A stretch of 64,000 nucleotides of DNA, taken from the NCBI GenBank assembly GCA_022494885.1, contig JAGVSM010000240.1, forward strand, positions 62,001 through 126,000, read 5' to 3'. Below are positions 43,360 to 54,560 of this stretch, piece by piece. Both the position numbers and the translations under genes were made by a program. The DNA is from Micrasema longulum. Its lineage: Eukaryota; Arthropoda; Insecta; Trichoptera; Brachycentridae. A model generated the notes under the pieces. That model made no database searches. It was given only the letters and a program-made list of their open reading frames with translations, and had not been told where the DNA came from. Positions within the stretch are counted from its first letter, which is position 1, and each line of letters opens with the position of its first letter.

Positions 43360-43605
43360 ATAATAAATTTTAAATTTATTATTTTTGACAGCCCACCTTA
43401 CCGCCTACTCAATTTTAAATAATGTTGCTCATTAGCAGTAGCTTATTTTGATTCAGGATGAAAAATGAGTTTCCTGTTTCACTTCTCACCTCTCCGGCTG
43501 TCCCTATGCAAAAAATATGCCAATCGGTTGCTCCGTTGCGACGTGAAGGAAGCACAAAGAAACACTTCGCATTTATAATATTAGTATGTATATGGATTAA
43601 AAATA
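43360..43605 (+). repeat. Repeat family F, right half of a split copy
   Basis: 'ttttgacagcccaccttacc', 'gcctactcaattttaaataa', 'caatcggttgctccgttgcg' and 'acatttataatattagtat'-like ends match 44695-44938. It continues the left half at 41205-41470. Confidence 0.65.
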
Positions 43606-44396
43606 ACTACTTTATTAACTTCAATTGTCCATAAAGTTAAGTAGAATTTTCTCTACAAAAATGAGTAATATATTTGCATGATTTTTCTTCGAAAGATGTG
43701 CAATTATAGGTTACCGACGAAGATTCATTAAATGAATATTTATATATTTTTTTATTTTATAGACAGTTGAAGATAACTCTGTTAACATCGCATTGTAATC
43801 GAGGCCTGGGTAATATTTTAAGCCAAACACGAAATTTCATGACAGGGAACCGCTTATTACAAAATTATTTATTACATATTACAATACCCGTCAAAAAGTT
43901 TCGTAATTTTATTGAATTTAATTTTCAAACTTTTATGTAAAAGTAAGACAGTAAATCCTTATGACCCATTAACGTATTTAAAGGAGGTCGAGTTATGAAA
44001 AGCAAAGTCGCCAAGGATGTTCATAGCATTGGGAGCGAACAGAAGCAGGTCACAAGTGTTGACTTAACTAAATATAGACCTGCAGCGGTTTTCCAATTCC
44101 TGAACTGAAATATCTTTACCGGGAACAAAATGCATTCTGTGTACTTTTTCACATAAATACATTAGAACCCCATTTAACATGGGGATACGTTTCACACTAC
44201 TGCGTTAACGGTACTCCGTGTAAAAAAAATATCCTAAGAAAAGGACAATGCCTACAAGGTTTCCTCGTATAAAAATCAATTCGGGGTTTTAAAAAAGAAA
44301 GTGTTTGTTATTTCCGGTACCTTAGTATTTTCGTAAGCATAACATGACATTCAAATACTTAAAATTTTTGTTATTAATTTGTATTATATATTTTTA
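43606..44396. other. Intergenic sequence
   Basis: No supported feature. Confidence 0.3.
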
Positions 44397-44940
44397 CTAG
44401 CTTTTTGGCCCACGTGGTATTAGGGAGAAATTAGTTAGTTTTGTCGTTTAGCAATACGATTTTTTTCAGTGGAATTATATATTTTTTGAGGTATCAAGTA
44501 GCATTTATCGATTGTCGGTCCTCCAACTATCGCTATGAAAAAAATGAGACGATCCGTTAGTCTATGGCGACGTCGCATCGTTATTCTGTTCACAAATCTA
44601 AAATTTTACTACAAAACCAAAACGAAAAGCGTACCAAACTAACCATAGATAAAGAGTCAATTATATAAATGTAACGAATTAATTTCAAATAGATTCTTTT
44701 TGACATTTCCCCTTACCGCCTACCCATTTTCAAATAATGTTGCTTGTTGTTGATATTTTAGGTATTTTATCATCGTTTTTTTTCTCGATTCGGGTTAAAA
44801 TATAAGTACTCCATTTTACTTCTCACCTCCCCGGCTATCCCTACGCACAAAAATATATCAATCGGTGGCTCCGTTGAGACGCGAAGGAAACACAAACAAA
44901 CAAACGAACACACTTTCACATTTATAATATTAGTATATAC
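44397..44940 (+). repeat. Repeat family F, unbroken copy
   Basis: Starts 'actagctttttggcccacgt', ends 'ggaaacacaaacaaacaaac' and 'catttataatattagtatat'. Such 'actagcttttngcccgcg ... ttataatattagta' repeats are common in insect genomes. Their class (RTE-like or Helitron-like) is not certain from this copy. There is no frame. Confidence 0.6.
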
Positions 44941-44964
44941 CAAATAAGCAAAAGAGACATGTGG

Positions 44965-45620
44965 GGTATTCCAATGGAGAGGTTCAGAATGTTAAAGGAT
45001 AAAATATCTAGGAGTTTTTTTTTACTCTAAATTATCATTTACAAAAAATGCAGACTATACCATTAAGAAAATTGCCAAGAAGGTATCCCTATTAGGAAGG
45101 ATAAGAAATAAATTAGACATTAAAACCTCTATTCTGACATTTAAAAGTATTAGTATAGTTCCTCGCATTGATTATTGTTCCAGTATTTTATATTTAAGTA
45201 ATGATAATTTAATAAGATGATCTAAAGAGACTCCAAATAATAAAAAACAAAGCGATGAGAATAATATTAAGATGTGATAGCTGCACTAAAATTAAGAGAA
45301 AGATTGAACTTCACGATTGATCAGAGAGTCAAATTCAATATTGCTAATGAAATAAACAAAGTTATTAAAGGAAAAGTGCCTAAATATGAATATTTACAAA
45401 ATAAACAAAAAAATAATTAGTTCTTTCATTGGTATGCAACAGGATTAAAACATATAAGTAATATAATTATTAATGGCTATTTGTTCTGTGATTTTGTGAA
45501 AATCAACTCAAACAACAATTATTATTGACTACGCGATATACGTAGCTTTATTCTACACTATTTTAATACAATACTTGAACAAAAGCTTATTAAAAAATAC
45601 CACAATGAAATTCAGTAGAT
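44965..45620 (+). mobile_element. CR1/L2-like LINE, reverse transcriptase C-terminal part
   Basis: The plus strand reads KYLGVFFYSKLSFTKNADYT in joined frames, then IKKIAKKVSLLGRIRNKLDI, SIVPRIDYCSSILYLSNDNL, later QRVKFNIANEINKVIKGKVP. The order is the YLGV thumb motif, 'P.IDYCSSILY', 'RLQ.LQNKAMR' (frameshifted) and 'R..FN....I.K......P.YL'. Several frameshifts make it non-functional. It directly follows repeat F. Confidence 0.65.
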
Positions 45621-46119
45621 TTTTCCATTATGATTGAAATGTCAACTCTGAGCACTGACCGATTCCATTTAAAATGAATAATGCCAAAAACGGTCACTTC
45701 GAGCACCGCAAGTCCTATGTGATACATAATATGTCAACGGTATCGTATTAAAAAAATAGTCCTTCGGAAATAATGTTCGAAAAACTAGTTTACAAATGGA
45801 GAATTTTTAAATAATATTTGTAATCTGAAAGCTTGTTTTAGTACTAAAAAACCTGACTGATTAAAATATGTAAAATATAGTGTATTTTTATGGATGCAGG
45901 AATAAACTGAGGTCATCGTAGATAACGTTTTCACGTTCACTCAGGACGGGCTGGACGCTGTGCGCACTTAATAGATATTTTTTGTAGAAAGATATCATAA
46001 GATATGTAAATGGTGGCAGTGATTTGTAATAAATTACAATTGTTTTATTTATTTTTCCATAAACATAGTTACTATGAAACCTTATCATCTGAAATGAAAT
46101 ATAATGGTAAACTGTGCGC
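45621..46119. other. Intergenic sequence
   Basis: No supported feature; minus frame 46172-45888 has no motif. Confidence 0.3.
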
Positions 46120-46620
46120 AATAGCTTATTTCGACGATTCGCCCCTAGTAGGCAGGGAGGATAGACCAACACACACGTCTATCCTGGCATACATTCTTAG
46201 CTCCTTCCACATTCATACATGAACTTCGGTTCTGTCTGCTTTCGACATGACCAGACTTAAGATTTTGGTTTATCTGCTCATGCCACGGTTTCTTTGGTCG
46301 TCATCCAAATATACCAGTTTTACCATTCTGTTATCATTCATACGTTCTACGTGACTAAATCATGTCAGAGACCTTTTCTTAATCTTATAAATTATACCTG
46401 ACTCAGATTTACACCCTCGCCCGATTTCATCATTCGTAACTCTGTCATACATTTATTTCCCATGAATTCATCTAAGAGATTGCATTTTGACCGCGTTCAC
46501 GCTGCTTTCATCCTTTCTCTGCCAGTTCCACTTTTCACTTCCATGCATAAGTGTTGGGACTAAAATTCCATTGTACACTGCCAGTTCCGCTTGAACAACG
46601 ACTTTCTTTTAGGCTTAATA
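46120..46620 (-). mobile_element. RTE-like LINE, decayed copy
   Basis: Nucleotide for nucleotide this parallels the better copy at 49760-50270: 'ctttggtcgtcatccaaata' corresponds to the GRPRKTWHDQ region, 'acgttctacgtgactaaatc' to the WFGHVERMD region, and 'cttccatgcataagtgttgg' to LVPTLMYCSEVW. Frameshifted throughout. Confidence 0.6.
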
Positions 46621-46790
46621 GGTTTGAATTGTGCCCGGTGGAAGGGTGGTAACGGTTCTGGTTCTCCCCGTTTACTAACAAAATAATAAACTAACATACC
46701 ATATCGCCATCAGAATTAGGAAAATTAGATTGAGTGTGACAGACAAACTGACTGTACAATACATACTGAGGTCGCTCTCACTGCGATAGG
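46621..46790. other. Spacer, possibly an extension of family G
   Basis: 'tactgaggtcgctctcactg' beside the MITE resembles the flank of the other family G copy near 18415, so the repeat may extend here. Confidence 0.3.
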
Positions 46791-46972
46791 GGCATTGAAA
46801 GCAGTAAATCTAAATTCTAAAAAAAACGCGAATATGTTGTAAACAAAGAATTTTTGAAAAAAAATATATTTACCTTTCATTACAGATAAAAAAATAATTT
46901 TTCAATGTGCGGATTTGAAAAGAGGGCAGAATACCTTTTTAACGGATCCGCATAAGTGGGGCTTTCAATGCC
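46791..46972. mobile_element. MITE family G, copy 2
   Basis: Perfect 12-base inverted ends GGCATTGAAAGC ... GCTTTCAATGCC. The interior 'gtgcggatttgaaaagaggg' matches the copy at 18437-18600. No coding capacity. Confidence 0.6.
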
Positions 46973-47529
46973 AGTTTAGCTTAAAATAACACTATTAGAA
47001 AATGCGAATGAGTAATATTGAAAAATGATATTGAATGTGCGAAACTGAGGAAAGGCACTAATCTTTATAAACAGTTTCGGGATTAGTATTTTTGGTGATT
47101 TAAAATTATTTTTAAGTTTTGTAGCATGTTCTAGTAGATCTATCATCAATGCCAATAGTTAAGATTTTCAGAATAACTGACAGTTGTGAATAGTGATAAT
47201 ATACGCACATATGTACAGAATTACTCATTTCTCCAAGTCTGCATGACGAGTACGGTGTAAGGTTGCCAAAATATTTCTTTTCTGCTTCTATTGAGTTATG
47301 TCATGAGTCTTTGCCAAAGTCTAATGAACATATCGTCACCCTAACTTGTAAAACTCCTATGCACACAAATGCTTAAAAATATATTTTGCAGTTTTCTGTT
47401 AGAACTTCAAATAATCTATATCGTGAGCATACAGAGAAAACTGACCAAATATTTTTTCAAATTAATTTGAAATATTTCAATGCTTTCTGATTCTTTAGGT
47501 AACTCATTGTACGGCTTTAATCCTTTGTA
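46973..47529. other. Intergenic sequence
   Basis: No supported feature. The part nearest 47529 is LINE C-terminal sequence in a shifted frame ('SRTMSYLKNQKALKYF'). Confidence 0.3.
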
Positions 47530-47815
47530 CAACGAGTTTTGAGACTATGTTTTTCTCCTCATTGGTAATCGTATAATTTTTTATCCCTGCTTTCATATGT
47601 ATGACATTGTTGGTTAAATTTGATTACATTTTTAACTTTATTTATCTTCTTAATTATTTTATGTTCAAAAATTGCTTCATAATATTTTATTTTTTGCTTA
47701 TCTGTGAGCAAGCCAAATTCTTTGTGCATTCTTTCTACTTTAGAAAACACATTTCTTTTGAGTATACCCCTCATCACCCTATTTAGATTTTTTTTAAATT
47801 TCACCTTCATTATAA
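47530..47815 (-). mobile_element. LINE C-terminal fragment
   Basis: Frame: RMHKEFGLLTDKQKIKYYEA, IFEHKIIKKINKVKNVIKFN, QQCHTYESRDKKLYDY. This is the 'LPLxxRxxYxxxxxxYKIxxxxxPxYL....HxYxTRxK' module that follows the thumb in CR1/L2-type reverse transcriptases. It continues, frameshifted, into KTRCTKD and SRTMSYL. Confidence 0.6.
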
Positions 47816-48242
47816 AGACGTAATTTATTTATTTATTTGGTTTACAAACAATGAAAAAATAAAACATAATTCACATAAATATTGAAACAATAAAAAAAAA
47901 TAGATACTACTTAGTTTTCAACAATTACATGTAAACACTAACTAAATACATATTTATATAAAATGAGCAAAATAAATGATTAAATTGAATTTAAATTAAT
48001 GTAAAAATTGAAATAAAATTGCTAAAATTGTACGAATGAATAGTAAAATAACCATGAATAAAATACGTATTCAAATAAAATTAACAATAAAAATTATCAA
48101 AATTAAATTATTTAAAAATAATCTTTCATTAATATAAAACTTATCAAAGCAATTCATAAACTACTAATAAAAACAATAAACAAAATATGCATCAAAACAA
48201 AACCAGCAATGTAATTTATCAAAATTGAATGTACAAAATGAA
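47816..48242. repeat. AT-rich low-complexity sequence
   Basis: About 420 bases of A/T-dominated sequence with many 'aaaataaa' words; probably old LINE 3' UTR. No gene. Confidence 0.35.
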
Positions 48243-48355
48243 TGTGAAGGAAGCAAAGGAAGTGTGCCAGGACAGAGTGGTGTGGCGTTCTATCCTCTCT
48301 GCCTACCCCTCTGGGGAAATGGCGTGATGGTTAGTTAGTTAGTTAGTTAGAATGT
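48243..48355 (+). mobile_element. RTE-like LINE, extreme 3' end with (GTTA)n tail
   Basis: Plus-strand translation VKEAKEVCQDRVVWRSILSA matches the end of the 49760-50539 frame (VEEARSAFENRMIWRSIFSA). 'tggcgtgatggttagttagt' then 'tagttagttag' gives a short tandem tail directly after the conserved 3' end 'ggcgtgatggtt'. It is severely 5'-truncated. Confidence 0.65.
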
Positions 48356-48369
48356 ACAAAATTAATATA

Positions 48370-48710
48370 TTAATATAAAAACGCATTTTGGATACACTTC
48401 TTGAACCTAAACAATCCAGCGTCAAAAAAGTCGATCTCTACGTTTTCAATAGTGTTGTATAATCTGCACATGAAAGACATATTATTCTTAAATGAATCAA
48501 TGTGGAATGTTTTTGGGTTCTTTAAGGTATGACCATTGGGAACAGAAATTTTCATCGTACTTAAACAGCTTGAACTTTCCAATCTACCATTTACATTCTT
48601 ATATAAATATAGCAAGTCATTTACGTTTCTTCTAGTTTCTAATGTTTTGAAGTTAAAGTGTTTTTTTTTTTCTAAAAAAATAAATCAAGTTCTCTTACGT
48701 CTCAAAGTTT
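48370..48710 (-). mobile_element. LINE C-terminal fragment
   Basis: Minus frame: RNVNDLLYLYKNVNGRLESS in joined frames, then FHIDSFKNNMSFMCRLYNTI and FFDAGLFRFKKCIQNAFLY. This resembles the 'RR..D..FLYKxLNGxxxxx.LL ... NTxxxxPxxRxxxxxN' tail of Jockey/CR1-type LINEs. The upstream portion is frameshifted. Confidence 0.5.
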
Positions 48711-49009
48711 TTTTTCCACAAAATTGGTAATTGAATATTGATCAAGTTAGTTTATGAACATTTGCAAAAGTAAATATTGACAAAATCAAAACACTCCATA
48801 CTTACACAATACATTGCTTATCCTTTGTCAATGTAAACCCAAAGAAACTTAAAATTAAAAGTGTCTAAATAGTAAAACTACTAGTATGTGGCTGTGTAAA
48901 AACCCTGATTTTGATTTTCCAATAAACAAGAATTCTGATTTGACCTGTATTCCTTTTATGTTCACAATTTTTTTTAATAAAAAAAAAAATTGCTTTTATT
49001 TTTAAAGAA
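48711..49009. other. Intergenic sequence
   Basis: No supported feature. Confidence 0.3.
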
Positions 49010-49184
49010 ATATTAGCATTCTTATAATTTACACAAATATTTAAATTTTGGTGGCCATTTTCAACGAGTTGTAAATAACTCACTATTAGAAAATGAAAAT
49101 CAAGAGTAGATGGTAGAGTGGGCTTTGAACCTCGGGCCTCTGGTCCGTGAGTCCGCAACACTAGTCACGGGACCACAATCCGAT
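49010..49184 (-). mobile_element. SINE family B
   Basis: The minus strand has 'atcggattgtggtcccgtga' then 'ctagtgttgcggactcacgg' and 'gaggttcaaagcccactcta', followed by the body with 'gagttatttacaactcgttg'. Confidence 0.65.
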
Positions 49185-49739
49185 TTAATAATGTCTGTAA
49201 AACTTGTATATTCCTACAGTGTTAGTTGCAGAATTTTTTTAATAACATAAAAAAACTTCGCGGCTGAAGTAAAAACTGTTTTTACTCTCCCCTGAACAAA
49301 AGTAAGTTTGGAACTTACGAGTTTTACAAGTTAGGCCGGCGATATGATCAATTTATCCATCGAAATTATTCGTCGTAATTGAAATTTACTAACTGTGTTC
49401 ATAAGAGATGATTGAAATGCCAATAAAATCTGATCTAAATTTGTCAGTCAAGAAATATCGACGAAAACAACGATAAATAATAAATACGAGTAAATGAAAT
49501 ATTTCGAAATGATTGTTTTTGATATTTAGACGAATCGTTAGAAGAATGATATGTTAGTCAGTAGAGGAAATAATATGTCTCCATTATTCTCAATAATTTT
49601 CATTTACCTTATTTATAACCGAGTCTGTGTCCAGGTGGATAACAAATGCAATTCCGCGTGTGTAATAGAACCAGAAAGCTGGACGAGTGTTGTTGACTTC
49701 GATGAGTGTTTTCGATGGCTGCTCTTAGGGAAAAATCTG
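49185..49739. other. Intergenic sequence
   Basis: No supported feature. Confidence 0.3.
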
Positions 49740-50539
49740 ACAAACAAACAAACAAACCATCACGCCGTATAGGCAGAGAAGATAGAACGCCATATCATTC
49801 TATTTTCGAATGCAGACCTCGCTTCCTCTACATTCATACATTTTCTCATGCACGCACGCAGATTATTCCTACTTTTGAAATGTACATCTTCAAGTATTTG
49901 ACGGACTTGATCGTGCCATGTCTTTCTCGGCCTTCCTCGTTTTCTGCATCTATCAACATTCGCATCGTAGATCCTTTTAGCCGTTCTTTCGTTGTCCATT
50001 CGCTCTACATGTCCGAACCAACGCAGCGCCCCTTTCTTGATTCTGTCGATAATGCATATCTCAGCCTTACACAGTTCAGGGATCTCGACACTTGTGCACC
50101 TATCATACATCGTTTTACCACACATTCGCGTGAGCGATCGCATTTCGACAGCATTTAACCTACTTTCACCATCATTTTTCCAATTCCATACTTCGCTACA
50201 ATACATAAGAGTTGGCACTAGAACTCCACTGTGAAATGCTAGTTTAGCCTCTTGCGATAAACATTTGTTTGTCAAAGTAGATTTCAGTGCACCGTTTACC
50301 CTGTTCCCGGCACTCACCCTCCTTTCTATATCTTTCTCGGTCTTTTCATCCCTAGTAAACATACTTCCCAGATATACCGATTCTTCTACCTTATTCAGAA
50401 TATCTCCATTCACACTGATCTCACATTTAGTTATATTTTCATCCCTTTCAAAAACCATCACTTTCGATTTATCAACATTCATATGCAAATCGCTTTTCTT
50501 GCATACCGAAAAACCCGGAAATGGAAATTGAGTGGACAA
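49740..50539 (-). mobile_element. RTE-like LINE, ORF2 C-terminal part with (GTTT)n tail
   Basis: A 259-codon open frame (50539-49760) reads LHMNVDKSKVMVFERDENIT, EESVYLGSMFTRDEKTEKDI, HSGVLVPTLMYCSEVWNWKN, RIKKGALRWFGHVERMDNER and RKRGRPRKTWHDQVRQILED. The modules N..KSK.M, YLGS, VxPxLxYxSExW, LRWFGHVxRM and KRGRPRxTW are those of the RT thumb and C-terminal domain of RTE-like non-LTR retrotransposons. It is the longest undamaged frame in the window, yet the catalytic palm is missing (5' truncation). After the stop comes 'ggcgtgatggtttgtttgtt', a short tandem tail. Confidence 0.8.
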
Positions 50540-50552
50540 AAGTCAGCCTCGT

Positions 50553-50795
50553 AATGTAGTAGTTGGCACGTTCGCAAATTATGCTTTAGGTCTCGGGTTT
50601 GATTCTTGGAAAGTTGACATAAAATATTTTTTTTCAAAGGTAGTTTTATACTGCAGTAATTTATTGTCCTTATACCGGCACTCGAAGCGTTAAACTTATC
50701 ACCTTACCTTCATTCAATATATTATCAATATACGGTGCATGTGATATGCCATTGCAGTGCCCTATGCACCACCGGGTGCGAGTAGGGACATGACG
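50553..50795 (+). mobile_element. SINE family A
   Basis: 'gtagtagttggcacgttcgc' (A-box region) and 'ggtctcgggtttgattcttg' (B-box) precede the family body 'ttattgtccttataccggca', 'ctcgaagcgttaaacttatc' and the tail 'ttgcagtgccctatgcacca'. It abuts the truncated 5' end of the LINE. Confidence 0.65.
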
Positions 50796-52035
50796 AAGTT
50801 ATAACTTAATAAATATATAGTTCGTGGATGTGTACTAGTGTTTCATAGACATTGCTAAAGTATTTGATAAAGTAAGAACTAGAACTAATTGAAATTGAAA
50901 AATACTGGATTCTAGAGATACAAGATAATTAGGGAAATATCACGTACTACGAATACCTTTAAAATATATGGTATGGACTTAGAAAAATTAATTGTATTTT
51001 CAAAATCAATATGGATATTGTGGAAAAATGTTTTCATTTATAACTTTAAATATTAAATTATAAATAATATGTCCCTTTAAAAACGCGAAATATGATATTT
51101 GATATGTAAACAACCTCGGAAGGATACAGATTTTTAATTTTTTTTATTGAAATACAAATTTTATTGTACATCAAATGCAATTCAAACTCTGAAGTGTAGA
51201 AGAACGATTACAAATCAATTATTCCTATTTAAACTAGTTAACAACGTCGTAGATTGCTCTTTACTTACAAGTTCTTGATTGTCTTGTACCTAACAGGACA
51301 AGACTCCAAACTACATTCAATTTGCCGGTACCTAGGATTAACTCAACAAAAAACTGTTTTTTCTTTGGAGCGTGTCATTTTTATAATACCGTTCTCTCCG
51401 GCCCCGCAGATATTTTTTATCTCTCCTATACGAAATATAGAAGATTCCTTATAGACAGTACACCTGTTTAGTAATACCATGGCAGTAAATTTGTATGCTC
51501 ATTAGGTTTTTTTTCTTATTCTTCAAATTTCTATTATTTTAAATTTTTATTTACTATATTATTATTATTATACATGTACATTTGTACATACATGCATATT
51601 ATTTCATATTTTATTTGCAATTTCTAAATTACTTACTTTTCTCAATTTTTGAATGATTTTTATTTTAATACCTACAATGTAATAAATCAATAGCTAACAC
51701 CACGATGGAAAACATTTATTGACTGATTTGACAAGTTTAGTATACATATACTCATATTTTCTATATGCAATATATGTATAAAAAATAACTGTTTTTTCTC
51801 AAATAAATAAATATTTTTAAATTTCATTTTTTGTTTATCAAATTATTTGAAAATAAAAATGCTTAAATTAGCACGATTCTATTCAGCAATTTTTCTTAAT
51901 TGAATAATAAATAATATACCTTTAATGACCCCTAAATTTTGCCTTTTCAGCATTGTAATTAAATTTCCATTTTCATTTTAATATGTGCAAAATGCTTAAA
52001 AATGATTACGTATGAAGTGTGTAAGATTTTTTTTT
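50796..52035. other. AT-rich intergenic sequence
   Basis: About 1.2 kb without a supported gene, RNA or recognised repeat. An (ATT)n run lies near 51556. Confidence 0.35.
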
Positions 52036-52212
52036 ACCGGGTTGTGGTCCCGTGATAGTATTGTGGACTCACGGACCAAAGGTCTCTGCTTCAATTTCCA
52101 CTCTACCACAACTCGATTTCCATTTTTTCCAGCACAAGTTATTTACGACTTTTAGGAAATGGTCTGAAAATATGAATATTTGAGTAAATAATAAGAACTC
52201 AAATATTTCTCT
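52036..52212 (+). mobile_element. SINE family B
   Basis: 'ccgggttgtggtcccgtgat' then 'agtattgtggactcacggac' and a decayed B-box 'ctgcttcaatttccactcta', with the body 'agcacaagttatttacgact'. Confidence 0.6.
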
Positions 52213-52439
52213 TTAATTTTTTTTTTAATTGAATCGATTTAAGTTTAACAAAGATGTAAGTAGACGATACCTTTAGGAAAACACAATCGGAAAATCAGTT
52301 GAAATATCTAGGTTTTTTAAAAGATCGAATCAATAATAGAATATCATTGCAGTTTTCGTCATTTCATGAAACTGTCGTAATTATTTTAGTGATATTATTT
52401 ATAGCTGAGAGTTTATTGATTTAATCTTGATCAATGATC

Positions 52440-52740
52440 ATCGATCAGATTCGCGTCTTTGCGAACTGCGGACCGCCGCACTCGGGCGGTTGGCAAATGG
52501 CGTCTGGCGGGCAACTCGAGATGGAGACCTTAAATGGATCCCCGCCAAGTTGGCACGGCCTCTTGGTAATGTGGGCGCAGCGATCCACAGATGCTATGGA
52601 AGGGGAACGTCTTCTGTCTTCTGCCATCCATTCTCCCCGCTTTTTTATTTAATTTGATAATAATTCGTACGCGCACCGCCTTCGCGCAGAGCGCCGTGAC
52701 GTGACGTAAGACATATTGATAACTTGAAATTTTCACGGCC
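52440..52740. other. Isolated GC-rich block, unidentified
   Basis: A sharply bounded GC-rich stretch ('cggaccgccgcactcgggcg', 'atcgcgcaccgccttcgcgc'-type words, 'gcgccgtgacgtgacgtaag') in AT-rich DNA. It is open in several frames on both strands, as expected of GC-rich DNA with few stops, so the frames carry little weight. No family is recognised. It could be the 5' UTR of a retroelement or a fragment of another repeat class. Confidence 0.3.
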
Positions 52741-52959
52741 AAAACGCTATTTCGGGCGACGCAGGAACAGACGAAAATTTATGTTTAGTTTAGACGCTAG
52801 CAAGGTTGTATTTTTAGCATATTTTTGCAGATAATAAACACTTTTAATATTGAAATGTGACCCTTCAAATATGTATTATTTTGCATCTGAAACCTTTTGC
52901 AAATAAATGACGAAACAAAGTCTGAAAAAGCCGGTAGTAACTGCTTGCTCATCACGCAC
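52741..52959. other. Intergenic sequence
   Basis: No supported feature. Confidence 0.3.
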
Positions 52960-53345
52960 ACCGCATTGAGGACTTAAGTCTCCTTGACGGTGCCCACATA
53001 AAAAGAAAACTGCTCGTTACCGATCGAGAAAAGCTGTCTGGGGGAGCTCTCTGTAATCTGGTAGCCGCGGGATCTTTGCGCTTAAAGAAGATGATAGAAG
53101 ATAACAGAAGTACATAATATGCTGTTGTAACAAGCTGGTGGTAACAGGTACATTTGGAGGTTAGCGAGCAAGAGGATGGTCTTCTAAAGATAGATCAATA
53201 AAAAAAGGAATTAACGGAGTCCTCATTAAACGCTGTCCTCAATTACTTAGCCTAGAACCTGAAGGAACGGAGGCTTATAATACCAACACCCAGTGCCTGA
53301 TATCTCTGGAGACCACGAAACTCAGCAACGAGCAAGACGATCAAA
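52960..53345. other. Composition-shifted segment, unidentified
   Basis: More balanced base composition than its flanks ('ctctctgtaatctggtagcc', 'gatatctctggagaccacga'). No long frame, tRNA fold or family match is seen. Possibly part of the same mobile element as 52440-52740. Confidence 0.25.
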
Positions 53346-53514
53346 AAAAATGTACGTTTAATAATGGGCAAATTGTTTGTTTTTTTTTAACTTTTAAAGG
53401 AATAACCCGTTTAACCTCTATTTTAGAGGCTTGTCAGCAGATAAAAAAGAAAGGATATGAAAGCAATTTATGAATAATACACCGTAATACCAATTGAATT
53501 GAAAAAATGTTTCT

Positions 53515-53650
53515 TGGATTTCTTTCTTGTAACTGGCGGGAATTGAACCTGTGACGCCAATTTCACAGTTAGTCGTCTTACCAACTGCGAAACGATGCGG
53601 CACGGCACCTGTGTACTTGAACCAGCGTGTGTTTGACTTAGATCGCAAAT
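53515..53650 (-). mobile_element. SINE family D
   Basis: On the minus strand 'ggtgccgtgccgcatcgttt' then 'cgcagttggtaagacgacta' (A-box-like) and 'tcacaggttcaattcccgcc' (B-box) form a tRNA-like head with GTG near the anticodon position. The head differs from families A, B and C. Confidence 0.55.
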
Positions 53651-54237
53651 TAGCGACATGTTGTTAGAAACAATTATGTTTTTCTTAGACCAGGACCGCG
53701 ATTACAATTTGTAGTTAAGGATATCATATCTTCACCATGACGGTATAGTTGTAGATAAATTCTCCCAAGCAATTGAGAAGGTACACTACAGACTATATAT
53801 CTTCAAGTTTTGAAGTAGGTACATTAATATGTACCGAGGGTCCATGTACCCCACGGTACACATATCTACGCATTAAAAGTAACAAAAATTATGTTCCACC
53901 GAGCAGTTTTTTCTTTAATTACGATTTATTTAAATTTTTAATCGTTCTAATGTGGGCACTTTTTTTCATGAAAGCCTATTTAAAAAAATAAAGAAAAATA
54001 AGTCAATTTTGAAGGCCAAATTAATTCTGACATAACAGTCATATTGTGATCAAATTCAACCAATAACTGAAAATGGTATGGACATATTGAGAAACAAGAG
54101 TTGTTATATCTTCATAGCAAATCATTATGTTTTTATAAATGCTCCAAGGACTTTTACATCATTGTTAACACAAAGAATATAAAAACAAATATAAAATCCT
54201 TTGAAAAATAAGAATCAAATATGTATTCACTGTGTTT
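53651..54237. other. Intergenic sequence
   Basis: No supported feature. Confidence 0.3.
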
Positions 54238-54332
54238 CAGGGCCAGACCGCAAAATTTTAGAGGAACATTCCCCGTATAAAATATAAAAAGAATAAAAAA
54301 ATGTTCCTCTAAAGTTTCGCGGCATGGCCCTG
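54238..54332. mobile_element. 95-base hairpin MITE
   Basis: CAGGGCCAGACCGCAAAATT then 'ttagaggaacatt' on the left is mirrored by 'aatgttcctctaaagtttcg' then 'cggcatggccctg' on the right, about 33-base arms with few mismatches. CAGGGCC ends suggest an IS3EU/hAT-like origin; the class is not certain. Confidence 0.65.
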
Positions 54333-54360
54333 AAAAACGCGTATAAATTATGTATATTTT

Positions 54361-54560
54361 AACACAGAGGGAAAACATTTTTAAGACCGGAATATAGAAG
54401 TTCAAAGACTTACAAGGCTTATGATCTGTCATTGGCTGGTTTAAGTGGCCACTTAACCTTCTTAAAAATGTTTTACCCCTTTGTTGTAATAAATTTTTAT
54501 TTTAATAACTCCCTAAAGAGTGAAATCCAGCCATGTCTACCAACATTTGGACATACGAAG
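54361..54560 (+). repeat. Repeat family K
   Basis: 'acacagagggaaaacatttt' start, 'ggcttatgatctgtcattgg', 'ctggtttaagtggccactta', then internal loss, 'ccagccatgtctaccaacat' and 'ttggacatacgaagta'. Confidence 0.55.

Noticed and set aside
49706..50531. Plus-strand frames of 80-150 codons
   Set aside because: Antisense to the LINE frame 50539-49760 and without motifs.
53418..53659. Minus-strand frames of 63-76 codons
   Set aside because: They read through SINE family D.
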